A stretch of 64,000 bases of DNA from Pseudomonadota bacterium. GTDB taxonomy: Bacteria; Pseudomonadota; Alphaproteobacteria; Acetobacterales; Acetobacteraceae. Each line of letters starts with the position of its first letter. The stretch's first letter is position 1. Below, one piece after another: positions 53,931-63,702 of the stretch. Where the stretch lies: contig JAJXXT010000006.1 of the NCBI GenBank assembly GCA_021780935.1, forward strand, positions 1 to 64,000. Reading direction: 5' to 3'. Under the pieces are notes generated by a model, which did no database searches, was not told where the DNA came from, and saw nothing but the letters and a program-made list of their open reading frames with translations. The translations under genes were made by a program, and so were the position numbers.

Positions 53931-55499
53931 TCAGGATTCCAGCATCCGTCGCAGCAGCTCGACGTCCTCGGCGAAGGCGGCGTCAGCCTCCATCAGGGCG
54001 GCGACGCGCCCCACCGCATGCATCACCGTGGTATGGTCGCGATCGCCGAAGCGCTTGCCGATATCCGGCAGCGACCGGCTGGTGAGCTGCTTGGCGAGAT
54101 ACATCGCGACCTGGCGCGGCCGTGCGATGTTGCGCGCCCGGCGCTGCGAGGTCATTTCGTTGAAGCGGATCCGATAATGGTCCGCCACCTTGCGCTGGAT
54201 CTCCTCGATCGAAACCCGCCGCTCATGCGCGCGCAGGATGTCGTGCAGCAGCTCCTGGGCAACGTCGAGCGTGATCGGCCGGCCGAACAGGTTGGCATGC
54301 GCGATCAGCCGGTTGAGTGCCCCCTCCAGCTCGCGGATATTGGACGTGATTTTCTGTGCCAGATACTCGATCACCTTGGGCGGTACGTCGACACCGGCGC
54401 GTGCCGCCTTGGTGCCGAGGATCGACATACGCAGCTCCAACGTCGTCGCATGCAGATTGGCGACGATGCCGCTGCCGAGCCGCGTGCGGATGCGCTCCTC
54501 GAAACCCGAGAGGTCGGAGGGCGACTTGTCAGCCGAGACGACGATCTGCTTGCCGGCATCCACCAGCGCATTGAAGGTGTGGAAAAACTCTTCCTGCGTC
54601 GCGTCCTTGCCCACGAGGAATTGCAGATCGTCGATCATCAGCACACTGACGCCGCGCAGCTGCTCCTTGAACTCGATCATGCGCTGCGAGCGGATCGCCG
54701 AAATGAAACGGTTCATGAACCGCTCGGCAGACATATAGGCGATCTCGATCGGGCGCCCTGCGGGAACGGCGCCGGCGGCGCCGCCGGCGCGAGCGCTGCT
54801 CTCGCCGCCGCGTGGCTCTCCGCCGCCGCGCATCTCCCAGGCGATGGCATGCATCAGGTGTGTCTTGCCGAGCCCGACACCACCGTAAAGGAACAGCGGG
54901 TTGAACGCCTTGTCGGCGGGGCTGGCCGCGACCTGGCGGGCGCAGGCATGGGCGAACTCATTCGGTTTGCCGACAACGAAGCTCTCGAAGGTGAAGCGTG
55001 GATCGAGCAGGCCGGTATCGGCCCCGCGATCGTCGGTACCCGCCATAATCGGTGTGACCGGGACGGCGGACGGGCCTTCCACCCCACCCGGCACCACCGA
55101 CTCCGCTCGCCCCCCATCCCTGCCGCCGCCCCAGCGCAGCGTCACGCGCCGCACGGAGGCATTTTCCTTCCCCCAGAGCCTGACCAGCAGGTCGCCATAG
55201 TGCTCGCGCACCCAGTCGCGCAGAAAACGCGTCGGCACGCGGATGGTAACTTCGTCGCCCTCGATGCCGATGAGCGTCATCTGCCGCAGCCAGGTGCGGT
55301 ACTCGACCTCGCCGACTTCCTGCTGCAGTTGGCCCCGCACGACCGCCCACTGAGACGCCAGTTGGGCGGGCGGAGTAGAACCGGAATGATCGTCGCTGGT
55401 GGCAGACCGGTCGTTGCGTTCGCGTGGCGTTGAACCACCCGTGGCGCCGGTCAGCGCCTTGGGCGAAAGTCGTCGTTTACCGTCCCCCCTGTCCGCCAT
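53931..55499 (-). CDS. dnaA: chromosomal replication initiator DnaA
   Basis: AAA+ initiator that opens the replication origin. 522 residues, a little long because of a Gly/Ala/Arg-rich linker near the middle ([20 protein letters not shown]). N-terminal helicase-contact domain (WRTWLRQMTLIGIEGDEVTIRVPTRFLRDWVREHYGDLL), Walker A LFLYGGVGLGKTHLMHAI, Walker B VLMIDDLQFLVGK, and the DNA-binding end with IARPRQVAMYLAKQLTSRSLPDIGKRFGDRDHTTVMHAV. Start ATG 55497-55499. First gene of dnaA-dnaN-recF-gyrB on this strand. Confidence 0.97.
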   Translation of the reverse strand: MADRGDGKRRLSPKALTGATGGSTPRERNDRSATSDDHSGSTPPAQLASQWAVVRGQLQQEVGEVEYRTWLRQMTLIGIEGDEVTIRVPTRFLRDWVREHYGDLLVRLWGKENASVRRVTLRWGGGRDGGRAESVVPGGVEGPSAVPVTPIMAGTDDRGADTGLLDPRFTFESFVVGKPNEFAHACARQVAASPADKAFNPLFLYGGVGLGKTHLMHAIAWEMRGGGEPRGGESSARAGGAAGAVPAGRPIEIAYMSAERFMNRFISAIRSQRMIEFKEQLRGVSVLMIDDLQFLVGKDATQEEFFHTFNALVDAGKQIVVSADKSPSDLSGFEERIRTRLGSGIVANLHATTLELRMSILGTKAARAGVDVPPKVIEYLAQKITSNIRELEGALNRLIAHANLFGRPITLDVAQELLHDILRAHERRVSIEEIQRKVADHYRIRFNEMTSQRRARNIARPRQVAMYLAKQLTSRSLPDIGKRFGDRDHTTVMHAVGRVAALMEADAAFAEDVELLRRMLES

Positions 55500-55797
55500 G
55501 CCCCCGCCTTGCGCCCGCTGCCCTACGCCCTGTCGCGTGCCCCGCGACCTGTCGCGCCACCGTCGTCCGAACCGTGATCAGCCGCCCCCGGCGTAACCAC
55601 CCCTCGGACCATGACTACGGCCTCAGCTACGCGCATGCAATCATTAAACAACGAACGGGAGCGGTTTTGTTGTCCACATCCGGACGGGTCGAATATTGAC
55701 CACGTTTTGACTTATATGTGTAACTCGAAAAGAGAACTGTTCTTCGTATCTATTTGACGAATACTTGGACCTCAAGGAAACCCTGGGGTCCCGCCGA
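55500..55797 (-). promoter_or_regulatory. dnaA upstream region with a DnaA-box-like site
   Basis: 298 bases between rpsT and dnaA. At 55670-55678 is TTGTCCACA, one base from the DnaA box TTATCCACA. The stretch 55680-55765 is AT-rich for this genome and probably carries the dnaA promoter. Only one box is convincing, so this is better read as dnaA self-control than as the origin. Confidence 0.4.
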
Positions 55798-56067
55798 TCA
55801 TTTAGCGCCGAGCGCCTTCACCCGCGCCGACAGGCGCGACAGCTTGCGTGCCACCTGATTACGATGCACCACGCCCTTGCCGGCGGCGCGCTGCATTTCT
55901 GGCTGCGCCCGCGTCAGCGCCACCCGGGCGGCGTCGTGCCCGCCCTCCGCAATCGCCGTCTCGACCGCCTTGATAAAGGTGCGCATCCGCGAAACCTGCG
56001 CCTTGTTGCGCGCCGTGCGGCGCTCGGTCTGACGGATACGCTTACGCGCGGAGGCGGTGTTGGCCAT
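55798..56067 (-). CDS. rpsT: 30S ribosomal protein S20
   Basis: Small-subunit protein binding 16S rRNA helices. 89 residues from ATG at 56065-56067: [36 protein letters not shown], then the basic helix hairpin, ending [16 protein letters not shown]. The open frame upstream has no similarity. Located between the hydratase gene and dnaA, as in many Rhodospirillales. Confidence 0.96.
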   Translation of the reverse strand: MANTASARKRIRQTERRTARNKAQVSRMRTFIKAVETAIAEGGHDAARVALTRAQPEMQRAAGKGVVHRNQVARKLSRLSARVKALGAK

Positions 56068-56189
56068 GGGGAAGCTCAGCTTTCGGGTAAAGAACCAAGG
56101 TTTCGACAGGAGCCGCACTAGGATCGCGGACGAAGCGGGCCTTCTAGTGACCGCCCAAGGCCGCGTCAAGGAAGGCCGCCCTCCGTGCC

Positions 56190-56987
56190 CTACCGCCGCG
56201 AGAACGCTGCCTTGCGCTTCTCGACGAACGCCGCCATGCCCTCGCGCTGATCCGGCGTGCCGAACAGCGAGAGAAACAGCTGGCGCTCGGCCAGCACACC
56301 CTCGGCGAGCGTGGTCTCAAAGGCCCGGTTGACCGCGTATTTCGCCATCGTGACGGCAACCGGCGACAGGCCGGCGATCGCCGCCGCGGTCTTCAGCGCC
56401 TCCGCCACCAGGTCCGCCGCCGGCACGACCCTCGCGACCAGGCCGGCTCGCTCGGCTTCCGCCGCGTCCATGTTGCGCCCGGTGAGCACGAGATCCATCG
56501 CCTTCGCCTTGCCGACGGCGCGGGTCAGGCGCTGCGTCCCGCCCGCCCCCGGAATGACGCCGAGCTTGATCTCCGGCTGGCCGAACTTCGCGGTATCGGC
56601 AGCGATGATCATGTCGCACATCATGGCCAGCTCGCAACCTCCACCGAGCGCGAAGCCGCTCACCGCCGCGATCACCGGCTTGCGGACATGCGTCACCGCC
56701 TCCCAGCGCTGGCCGATGAAATCGTCCTGGAACGTGCGCGGAAAGCTGCGCGGTGCCATCTCCTTGATATCGGCTCCGGCCGCGAACGCCTTCTCCGACC
56801 CCGTGATGACGATGGCGCCGATCGTGTCATCGCCGTCGAAGGCGCGCAGCTGCTCGCCGAGCTCGCCCATCAGCTGGTCGCAGAGCGCGTTCAGCGCCGC
56901 CGGACGGTTGAGGCGGATCAGCCCGACTCCGCGGCCGTCTGCGGCGGGATGGATTTCGACCAGGATCATCGTCGGCGCATCGGTCAT
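56190..56987 (-). CDS. enoyl-CoA hydratase, crotonase family
   Basis: Adds water to 2-trans-enoyl-CoA in fatty-acid beta-oxidation. 265 residues from ATG at 56985-56987 (GAAGG before it). Oxyanion-hole glycines in [10 protein letters not shown] and [18 protein letters not shown], and both catalytic glutamates: one in GGGCELAMM and the other in [19 protein letters not shown]. The final part [17 protein letters not shown] is the typical tail. The fit is with short-chain enoyl-CoA hydratase; other crotonases differ at the second Glu. Upstream frame is non-coding. Confidence 0.93.
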   Translation of the reverse strand: MTDAPTMILVEIHPAADGRGVGLIRLNRPAALNALCDQLMGELGEQLRAFDGDDTIGAIVITGSEKAFAAGADIKEMAPRSFPRTFQDDFIGQRWEAVTHVRKPVIAAVSGFALGGGCELAMMCDMIIAADTAKFGQPEIKLGVIPGAGGTQRLTRAVGKAKAMDLVLTGRNMDAAEAERAGLVARVVPAADLVAEALKTAAAIAGLSPVAVTMAKYAVNRAFETTLAEGVLAERQLFLSLFGTPDQREGMAAFVEKRKAAFSRR

Positions 56988-57052
56988 CGCATGGTCCTTC
57001 TCACTGCCCGGCTTCGTGCTAGCCCGGGCTCTTAGCTTACCCCTGCTTCTAG

Positions 57053-57916
57053 CTAGCGTTGCAGCCGCGGACAATGGAACGTGCTGCGCCCGGCCTGGAC
57101 GATGCGCTGCACGCCGGCACAGGCCGGCCCGCCGCCCGGTGGATTCGGCGCCCGATGCCGGTCGGGACATTCCGGGCACGGCTCGCCCTCGCGCCCATAG
57201 ACGCGCCAGGCATGGCTGAAATAGCCGAGCTCGCCGTGCGGCTGGACGTAGTCGCGCAGGCTCGACCCGCCGGCGGCGATCGCCTCGCTCAGCGTCTCGC
57301 GGATCGCCGGCACCAGCCGTGCCGCACGCGCGCCGGCAACCGAAGCCGCCATGCGCCGAGGCGAGATGCGGGCGCGGAACAGCGCCTCGCTGACATAGAT
57401 GTTGCCCAGCCCCGCGACCACGCGCTGGTCGAGCAGCGCGACTTTGATCGGCGTGCGCCGGCCCACCAGCGCCGCCGAAAGCGCCGACTCGGAAAACTCG
57501 TTGCCGAGCGGCTCCGGTCCGAGCCCGGCCAGCAGCCGATGCGCGTCCTCCGCCGCCGTCGGCAGCAGGTCGAGCATGCCGAAGCGGCGCGGATCGACGA
57601 AGCCGATGCGCCAGCCATCATCGGTCCACATCACCAGGTGTTCGTGCGCCGTGGGCTCGGCCTCGCGGCCGATGCGCATGCGCCCGGACATGCCAAGATG
57701 GATCAGCACGGAACGTCCGCCCTCAAGCCGCATCAGGATGTATTTCGCGCGCCGGCGAAACCCCTGCACAAGCGCGCCCGAAAGCGCGCCGGCGAGGTTC
57801 TCCGGCACCGGCCAGCGCAGGTCGCCCCGTGTCAGATCGGCGCGCGCGATGCGCCGTCCTTCCAGCCGGCGCGCGAGCCCGCGCATCACCGTCTCGACCT
57901 CGGGGAGTTCCGGCAT
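57053..57916 (-). CDS. mutM: formamidopyrimidine-DNA glycosylase, altered zinc finger
   Basis: Removes 8-oxoguanine and related oxidised bases and nicks DNA. 287 residues starting at [10 protein letters not shown], where P2 and E3 form the active site; K58 and the H2TH region ([18 protein letters not shown]) are intact. The zinc finger normally reads C-x2-C-x16-C-x2-C. Here the first pair is C247/C250, then there is an insertion of about 15 residues with an extra C266, then HC282PRLQR, with Leu at 285 where the fourth Cys should be. C266 may replace it, or zinc binding may be lost. Divergent from ubiE 28 bases away. Confidence 0.93.
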   Translation of the reverse strand: MPELPEVETVMRGLARRLEGRRIARADLTRGDLRWPVPENLAGALSGALVQGFRRRAKYILMRLEGGRSVLIHLGMSGRMRIGREAEPTAHEHLVMWTDDGWRIGFVDPRRFGMLDLLPTAAEDAHRLLAGLGPEPLGNEFSESALSAALVGRRTPIKVALLDQRVVAGLGNIYVSEALFRARISPRRMAASVAGARAARLVPAIRETLSEAIAAGGSSLRDYVQPHGELGYFSHAWRVYGREGEPCPECPDRHRAPNPPGGGPACAGVQRIVQAGRSTFHCPRLQR

Positions 57917-57944
57917 GGCCCGTAGCCTCGTATAGAGACCAGCC

Positions 57945-58697
57945 ATGCAGGACAACCCCGCCCCCACCGAGACCGATTTCGGCTACCGCCGTGTCGCGGC
58001 GGCCGACAAGGCGTCCATGGTGCGCGCCGTGTTCGAGAGCGTGGCGCCGCGCTACGACCTGATGAACGACCTGATGTCGCTCGGCATCCACCGTGTCTGG
58101 AAACGGCGGCTGCTGACCATGCTGGCGCCCTCGCCGCGCCGCACCCTGCTGGACCTCGCGGGCGGTACCGGCGACATCACCTTCCTCTGGCGCGAGGCGG
58201 GCGGCGGGCCGGCGACGCTGTCCGACATCAACCCGGCGATGCTGGACGTGGCGCGCCGCCGCGCGCTCGATCGCGGCCTGGTGCGCGATATCGAGTTCCT
58301 CGTTGCCGACGCCGAGCACCTGCCGCTTGCGACCGCGTCGCAGGATGTGGTGACCATCGCCTTCGGCCTGCGCAACTGCACCGACAAACAGGCGGTGCTG
58401 GCCGAGGCGCACCGAGTGCTGCGCCGGGGCGGACGGTTCCATTGCCTGGAGTTCTCGCGCACGCGCGTCGCGGCCCTGCGCCCGGCCTACGACGCCTGGT
58501 CGTTTCGCGTGCTGCCCTGGCTCGGCAGCCGCGTCGCCGGCGATGCCGGGAGCTACCAGTATCTCGCCGAAAGCATCCGCATGTTTCCTGATCAGGAGAC
58601 GCTCGCCGGCATGCTGCGGACGGCGGGCTTCGCGCGGGTTGGCGTCGTCAACCTCACCGGCGGCATCGCCGCGATCCATAGCGGCTGGAAGCTGTGA
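57945..58697 (+). CDS. ubiE: ubiquinone/menaquinone biosynthesis C-methyltransferase
   Basis: SAM-dependent C-methylation in the making of ubiquinone. 250 residues from ATG at 57945. [45 protein letters not shown] is the family start; [13 protein letters not shown] binds SAM; HCLEFSR and the ending [14 protein letters not shown] are conserved. In other alphaproteobacteria ubiB normally follows; here coaBC does, 10 bases later. Confidence 0.96.
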   Translation: MQDNPAPTETDFGYRRVAAADKASMVRAVFESVAPRYDLMNDLMSLGIHRVWKRRLLTMLAPSPRRTLLDLAGGTGDITFLWREAGGGPATLSDINPAMLDVARRRALDRGLVRDIEFLVADAEHLPLATASQDVVTIAFGLRNCTDKQAVLAEAHRVLRRGGRFHCLEFSRTRVAALRPAYDAWSFRVLPWLGSRVAGDAGSYQYLAESIRMFPDQETLAGMLRTAGFARVGVVNLTGGIAAIHSGWKL

Positions 58698-58707
58698 GCG
58701 GCCGCCG

Positions 58708-59931
58708 ATGACGCTCGCGGGCAAGCGCGTCCTGCTGATCGTGGGCGGCGGCATCGCGGCCTACAAGGCGCTGGAGCTGATCCGCCTGCTGCGCAAGGCC
58801 GATACCCGCGTCACCGCCGTGCTGACCGCGGCGGCGGGGCATTTCGTGACCCCGCTCTCGGTGCAGGCGCTCACGGAATCCCCGGTCTACAGCGACCTCT
58901 TCTCGCTCACCGACGAGAACGAGATGGGTCATATCCAGCTTTCGCGCGCCGCCGATCTGCTGGTCGTGGCCCCGGCGACGGCGAACCTGCTCGCTCGCAT
59001 GGCAGGCGGCCTTGCCGACGACCTCGCGACGACAGTGCTGCTGGCCACCGACAAGCCGGTGCTCGCGGCGCCGGCAATGAACGTGCGCATGTGGCAGCAC
59101 GCCGCGACACAGGCCAATTGCGCCCTGCTCGCCCGGCGCGGCGTCGCCTTCGTCGGCCCGGACGAGGGGCCGATGGCATGCAACGAATACGGCCCCGGCC
59201 GCCTCGCCGAACCGCCGGCGATTCTCGCCGCCATCGAGGCCGCCCTGTCGCCGCACCGCGTCCTGACCGGCCAAGCCCTGGCGGGACGGCATATTCTCGT
59301 CACCAGCGGGCCGACCCACGAGCCGATCGATCCTGTCCGCTATATCGCCAACCGCAGCTCCGGCAGGCAGGGCCACGCCATCGCCGCGGCGCTGACGGTC
59401 CTCGGCGCGCGCGTCACGTTGGTGAGCGGGCCGGTCGCCATCCCCGACCCCGCCGGGGTTGACGTCCGCCACGTGGAGACGGCGGCGCAGATGCTCGCCA
59501 CCTGCACTGCGGCACTGCCGGCCGATGCCGCGATCTGTGCCGCCGCCGTCGCCGACTGGCGCGTCGCGAACGCCGCCGCGGGTAAGATCAAGAAAGTGCC
59601 GGGCGCACCGCCGCCGGCGCTCGGCCTGACGGCCAATCCCGATATCCTGGCCACGCTCTCGGCGCCGGGTCCCGGCCGTCCGCGCCTCGTCGTGGGGTTC
59701 GCCGCCGAGACGGAGAACCTGGACGCCAATGCGACAGCGAAACGCGCGCGCAAGGGCTGCGACTGGATCGTCGCCAACGATGTCTCGGGCGACGTCATGG
59801 GCGGCGAGGCGAACGAGGTGCATCTGGTGACCGAAGCCGGCATCGAAAACTGGCCGCGCCTGGCGAAGGATGAGGTGGCGCGCCGCCTCGCCGCGCGCAT
59901 CGCCGGGCATTTCTCGGAACCGCCCGCGTGA
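58708..59931 (+). CDS. coaBC: bifunctional phosphopantothenoylcysteine decarboxylase/synthetase
   Basis: Two steps of coenzyme A synthesis in one protein of 407 residues from ATG at 58708. CoaC half: flavin-binding [13 protein letters not shown], catalytic H75 (GHIQLSR), N125 (PAMNVRMW) and C158 ([13 protein letters not shown]), at the same numbers as in E. coli. CoaB half: [21 protein letters not shown] for nucleotide and substrate, and the KIKK lysines. Ends with a four-base overlap with the GTG alternative start of dut. Confidence 0.96.
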   Translation: MTLAGKRVLLIVGGGIAAYKALELIRLLRKADTRVTAVLTAAAGHFVTPLSVQALTESPVYSDLFSLTDENEMGHIQLSRAADLLVVAPATANLLARMAGGLADDLATTVLLATDKPVLAAPAMNVRMWQHAATQANCALLARRGVAFVGPDEGPMACNEYGPGRLAEPPAILAAIEAALSPHRVLTGQALAGRHILVTSGPTHEPIDPVRYIANRSSGRQGHAIAAALTVLGARVTLVSGPVAIPDPAGVDVRHVETAAQMLATCTAALPADAAICAAAVADWRVANAAAGKIKKVPGAPPPALGLTANPDILATLSAPGPGRPRLVVGFAAETENLDANATAKRARKGCDWIVANDVSGDVMGGEANEVHLVTEAGIENWPRLAKDEVARRLAARIAGHFSEPPA

Positions 59932-59933
59932 GC

Positions 59934-60380
59934 ATGAGCGTGCGCGTCGCCGTCACCCGTCTCGCGCATGGGCGCGACCTGCCGCTGCCGACCTACGCCA
60001 CGCCCGGTGCCGCGGGGCTGGACCTGCTGGCGGTCGTCGCCGAGCCGGTGACGCTGCCGCCCGGCGGGCGGGCGCTGATCCCCACCGGGCTCGCGATCGC
60101 GCTGCCCGCCGGCTACGAGCTGCAGGTGCGCCCGCGTTCCGGGCTGGCGCTGCGCCACGGCATCGTGCTGGCCAACAGCCCCGGCACGATCGACGAGGAT
60201 TACCGCGGCGAGATCGGTATCATTGTCCTCAATGCCGGCACCGAGGCCTTCACGGTCACGCGCGGCCTGCGCATCGCCCAGGCGGTGCTGGCGCCGGTCA
60301 CGCGCCTGGCCTGGGACGAGGTCGAGAGCCTGGACGCCACCGCCCGCGGCACGGGCGGCTTCGGCAGCACAGGAACCTGA
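59934..60380 (+). CDS. dut: dUTP diphosphatase
   Basis: Hydrolyses dUTP to dUMP, keeping uracil out of DNA. 148 residues from ATG at 59934 (GTG at 59928, overlapping the coaBC stop as GTGA, is equally possible). All five trimeric dUTPase motifs are present: [49 protein letters not shown] and GTGGFGSTG. Follows coaBC with no gap, the usual alphaproteobacterial pairing. Confidence 0.96.
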   Translation: MSVRVAVTRLAHGRDLPLPTYATPGAAGLDLLAVVAEPVTLPPGGRALIPTGLAIALPAGYELQVRPRSGLALRHGIVLANSPGTIDEDYRGEIGIIVLNAGTEAFTVTRGLRIAQAVLAPVTRLAWDEVESLDATARGTGGFGSTGT

Positions 60381-60495
60381 GCCCGGGGGGCTGGGGCGGC
60401 GTCATGAAAGCAACATGCCCCGCCCTGGTGACAGGCGGGCCGGGCCTGCGCTAAGGGGCGCTCGACCCGTCAACTGACTTCCGGACCACCGCGCG

Positions 60496-62226
60496 ATGTC
60501 GAGCACCCTCACCCCGGCCGCGATGGTCCACCGGCGACTGCCCAACACCTGGGATATCGCGGCGTTCGTGGCGGTGCTGGGGATGCTCGCGGCGGTCGCC
60601 GCCGCGGCGCGCGGCACGGTGATGCCGATCGCGGCCCTCAGCGCCGGGCGCATCCATCTCGACCCCAGCTATCTGCCGGGATACGCGCTTCGCACGACGA
60701 TGCGCATGTTCGCGGCGCTGATCGCGTCACTGTTGTTCACCCTCACCTACGCGACCTGGGCGGCGAAGAGCCGCCGCGCGGCGCGCGTGCTGATCCCGAT
60801 CCTCGACATCCTGCAATCGGTGCCGATCCTGGGCTTTCTCTCGTTCACCGTCGCGTTCTTCCTCAACCTGTTTCCCGGCAACGTCCTGGGGCTGGAGATG
60901 GCGGCGATCTTCGCCATCTTCACCAGCCAGGCCTGGAACATGGCGTTCAGCTTCTATCAGTCGCTGATCACGCTGCCGGCGGACCTCGACGAGGCATGCC
61001 GCGGCTTCCGCCTCACCGGCTGGCAGCGTTTCTGGCGGCTGGAAGTGCCGTTCGCGATGCCGGGCCTGGTGTGGAACACGATGCTCTCGATGTCGGGCGG
61101 CTGGTTCTTCGTCGTCGCCTCCGAGGCGATCACGCTCGGTAACCACAACTGGGAGCTTCCCGGCATCGGCTCCTACGTCGCGCAGGCGCTGGAGAAGCGC
61201 GACATCGGCGCCGTGTTCTGGGCGATCGGGGCGATGCTGCTGGTGATCCTCGCCTATGACCAGCTCCTGTTCCGCCCGCTCGTCGCGTGGTCCGCGAAAT
61301 TCCGCGTCGAGACCACGGCGGGGGCGACCGCGGAGGACCCGTGGATGCTCGCCTTGCTGCGCCGGACCGCGCTGCTGCGCCGTGGTGGCGAGAAGCTGGG
61401 CGGCCTCGTGGGCTATGTCACCGGGCTGCCACTGCGGCTGCCGGTGCTGCGGCGGGCCGAGAGGCGGACGCGGTCATCGACGCTGGTCGGCGACATCGTG
61501 TTCGGCGCCGTTGTGGCGGCCTTCGTCGCCTTTGCGCTGTGGCGCACGGTCAGCTTCATCGCCCAGACCCTGCATTGGTCGGACGTGGCCCAGGCGGTTC
61601 TGCTCGGCTTCATCACGCTCGCGCGCGTCGTCGTGCTGATAGCGCTGGCCTCGCTGCTCTGGGTGCCGGTCGGCGTGTGGCTCGGCCTGCGCCCCGCCTG
61701 GGCGCGGCGGGTGCAGCCGGTGGCGCAGTTTCTCGCCGCCTTCCCGGCGAACCTGCTGTTCCCACCCTTTGTCGTCGTTATCGTGACGTACCACCTGAAC
61801 CCGGACATTTTTCTCACGCCGCTGATGATCCTGGGCACACAATGGTACATCCTGTTCAACGTCATCGCCGGGGCGGCGGCGTTTCCGGGCGATCTGCAGG
61901 AAGTCGCAAAGAACCTGCGCGTCGGCGGCCTGCTGTGGTGGCGGCGGGTGATACTGCCGGGGATTCTGCCCTATTTCGTCACCGGTGCGCTGACCGCGTC
62001 CGGTGGCTCGTGGAACGCCGCGATCGTCTCGGAGGTCGCCTCCTGGGGTAACACGAAGCTCGCGGCGCACGGGCTCGGCGCCTATATCGCCGAGGCCACG
62101 GATGCCGGCGACTTCCACAAGATCGTCCTCGGCGTGATCGTGATGTCCGCCTTCGTGGTCACCTTCAACCGCTTGCTCTGGCGCCCGCTCTACGCCTACG
62201 CCAGCCGCCGCACGGTATCGGGATAG
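60496..62226 (+). CDS. ABC transporter permease, fused double membrane domain
   Basis: 576 residues forming two permease halves in one chain. Each half has about six membrane helices and an EAA-type loop for the ATPase: LDEACRGFRLTGWQRFWRLEVPFAMPGLVWN in the first and LQEVAKNLRVGGLLWWRRVILPGILPYFVTG in the second, the pattern of NitT/TauT-type importers (nitrate, sulfonate, bicarbonate). The N-terminal and mid-chain basic linkers separate the halves. Its ATPase gene follows 9 bases later. No binding protein of the NitT/TauT kind is next to it. Substrate unknown. Confidence 0.88.
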   Translation: MSSTLTPAAMVHRRLPNTWDIAAFVAVLGMLAAVAAAARGTVMPIAALSAGRIHLDPSYLPGYALRTTMRMFAALIASLLFTLTYATWAAKSRRAARVLIPILDILQSVPILGFLSFTVAFFLNLFPGNVLGLEMAAIFAIFTSQAWNMAFSFYQSLITLPADLDEACRGFRLTGWQRFWRLEVPFAMPGLVWNTMLSMSGGWFFVVASEAITLGNHNWELPGIGSYVAQALEKRDIGAVFWAIGAMLLVILAYDQLLFRPLVAWSAKFRVETTAGATAEDPWMLALLRRTALLRRGGEKLGGLVGYVTGLPLRLPVLRRAERRTRSSTLVGDIVFGAVVAAFVAFALWRTVSFIAQTLHWSDVAQAVLLGFITLARVVVLIALASLLWVPVGVWLGLRPAWARRVQPVAQFLAAFPANLLFPPFVVVIVTYHLNPDIFLTPLMILGTQWYILFNVIAGAAAFPGDLQEVAKNLRVGGLLWWRRVILPGILPYFVTGALTASGGSWNAAIVSEVASWGNTKLAAHGLGAYIAEATDAGDFHKIVLGVIVMSAFVVTFNRLLWRPLYAYASRRTVSG

Positions 62227-62235
62227 GAACGCGCC

Positions 62236-63567
62236 ATGGACACCGCCATCACCGATACGCTGATCGAGGTGCATGCCTGCCGCCAGTCCTACCACAAAGA
62301 TGCGAGCCCGGACCTGCTGGTGCTCGACGAGGTCGAGCTGACGCTGCGCGAGGGCGAGATCGTGGGGCTGCTCGGCCGCTCCGGCTCCGGCAAATCGACG
62401 CTGCTGCGCATCGTCGCCGGCCTGCTGCGCCCGACGGCGGGGGACGTGCGCTGGCGCGGCCGGCCGCTGACTGGGCCGGTGCCGGGCATCGCCATGGTGT
62501 TCCAGAGCTTCGCGCTGTTCCCCTGGCTGACTGTCGCCGAGAACGTGGAGCTGGGGCTGGAGGCGCAGGGTGTCCCGCGCGCCGAACGGGAGCAGCGCGC
62601 CGAGGAGGCGATCGACCTCATCGGCCTCGGTGGCTACGAGAGCGCCTATCCGAAGGAGCTTTCGGGTGGCATGCGCCAGCGCGTCGGCCTGGCGCGTGCG
62701 CTCGTCGTCCACCCCGACCTGCTGCTGATGGACGAGCCGTTCTCGGCGCTCGACGTGCTGACCGCGGAGACGCTGCGCACCGACCTCATCGACCTGTGGT
62801 CGGAGCGCAAGCTGCCGATCAAATCCATCCTGATGGTGACGCATAACATCGAGGAGGCGGTGCTGATGTGCGACCGCGTCCTGGTGTTTTCCTCCAACCC
62901 CGGCCGGGTCGCGCACGAGCTGCGCGTGCCCTTCGCGCACCCGCGCAACCGGCTCGACCCCGCCTTCCGCCAGATGGTGGACGACATCTACGCGGTGATG
63001 ACGCGCCGGGCGCCGAGCCTCGCCACCCCCGGCACCGTCGCCTCCCAGGCGCCGGAGGTGACCGCCAACACCAAGCTGCACGCTGTCTCGACCAACGTTC
63101 TCGCCGGCCTGATGGAGACGCTCGCCGCCCCGCCGTATGACGGGCGCGCCGACCTGCCGGCGCTGGCCGCCGCCCTGCAGCTCGAAGCCGACGAGCTGCT
63201 GCCATTCGGCGAAACCCTCCAGTTGCTGCGCTTCGCCGAGTTCGAGGAAGGCGATATCCGCCTCACCGAGGACGGGCGTGCCTTCGTGCAGGCCGACACC
63301 GATGACCGCAAGCGGCACTTTGCGCTGGCGCTGCGCCAGAACGTGCCGCTCGCCGCCGCGATCCGCCGCACCCTCGACGAGCGCTGGAACCACCGCGCCT
63401 CCTCGGTGCGCTTCCTCGACGAGCTCGAGGACCATATGAGCCCGGAATACGCCGAGGAGACCCTGCATGCGGTGATCTCCTGGGGCCGCTATGCCGAGCT
63501 CTATGCCTATGACGAGGAGGCCGCACAGTTCTTCCTCGAGGAGGAGCCGGCGGACGCCACCGGCTGA
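62236..63567 (+). CDS. ABC transporter ATP-binding protein with AAA-associated C-terminal domain
   Basis: 443 residues. Residues 1-270 are a NitT/TauT-type ATPase: Walker A GRSGSGKST (47-55), Q-loop VFQSFALFPWLTV, signature LSGGMRQR (142-149), Walker B LLLMDEPFSALD and the His switch VTHNIEEAVLMC. The last 160 residues form an extra domain (LADLPALAAALQLEADELLPFGETLQLLRFAEFEEGDIRLTEDGRAF and a helical end) known as the AAA-associated domain PF09821, found on ATPases paired with fused double permeases; its job is unknown but may sense a signal. Partner of the permease at 60496. Confidence 0.9.
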   Translation: MDTAITDTLIEVHACRQSYHKDASPDLLVLDEVELTLREGEIVGLLGRSGSGKSTLLRIVAGLLRPTAGDVRWRGRPLTGPVPGIAMVFQSFALFPWLTVAENVELGLEAQGVPRAEREQRAEEAIDLIGLGGYESAYPKELSGGMRQRVGLARALVVHPDLLLMDEPFSALDVLTAETLRTDLIDLWSERKLPIKSILMVTHNIEEAVLMCDRVLVFSSNPGRVAHELRVPFAHPRNRLDPAFRQMVDDIYAVMTRRAPSLATPGTVASQAPEVTANTKLHAVSTNVLAGLMETLAAPPYDGRADLPALAAALQLEADELLPFGETLQLLRFAEFEEGDIRLTEDGRAFVQADTDDRKRHFALALRQNVPLAAAIRRTLDERWNHRASSVRFLDELEDHMSPEYAEETLHAVISWGRYAELYAYDEEAAQFFLEEEPADATG

Positions 63568-63702
63568 GGCCCGGCGCCGCTCGTCCCATCACCGGTCCTG
63601 CCGCCGAAGCCGATGCCGAGGCTGCCCGACATCGGGCCGGGGCCCCTTTCGGCGGGCACGGCGTGTGCTAGGAATAGGAATCGCGCTTCTGGGAGAACCA
63701 AC

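Noticed and set aside
55500..55797. Replication origin at dnaA
   Set aside because: Only one good DnaA box and no repeated AT-rich units; in alphaproteobacteria the origin is often away from dnaA.
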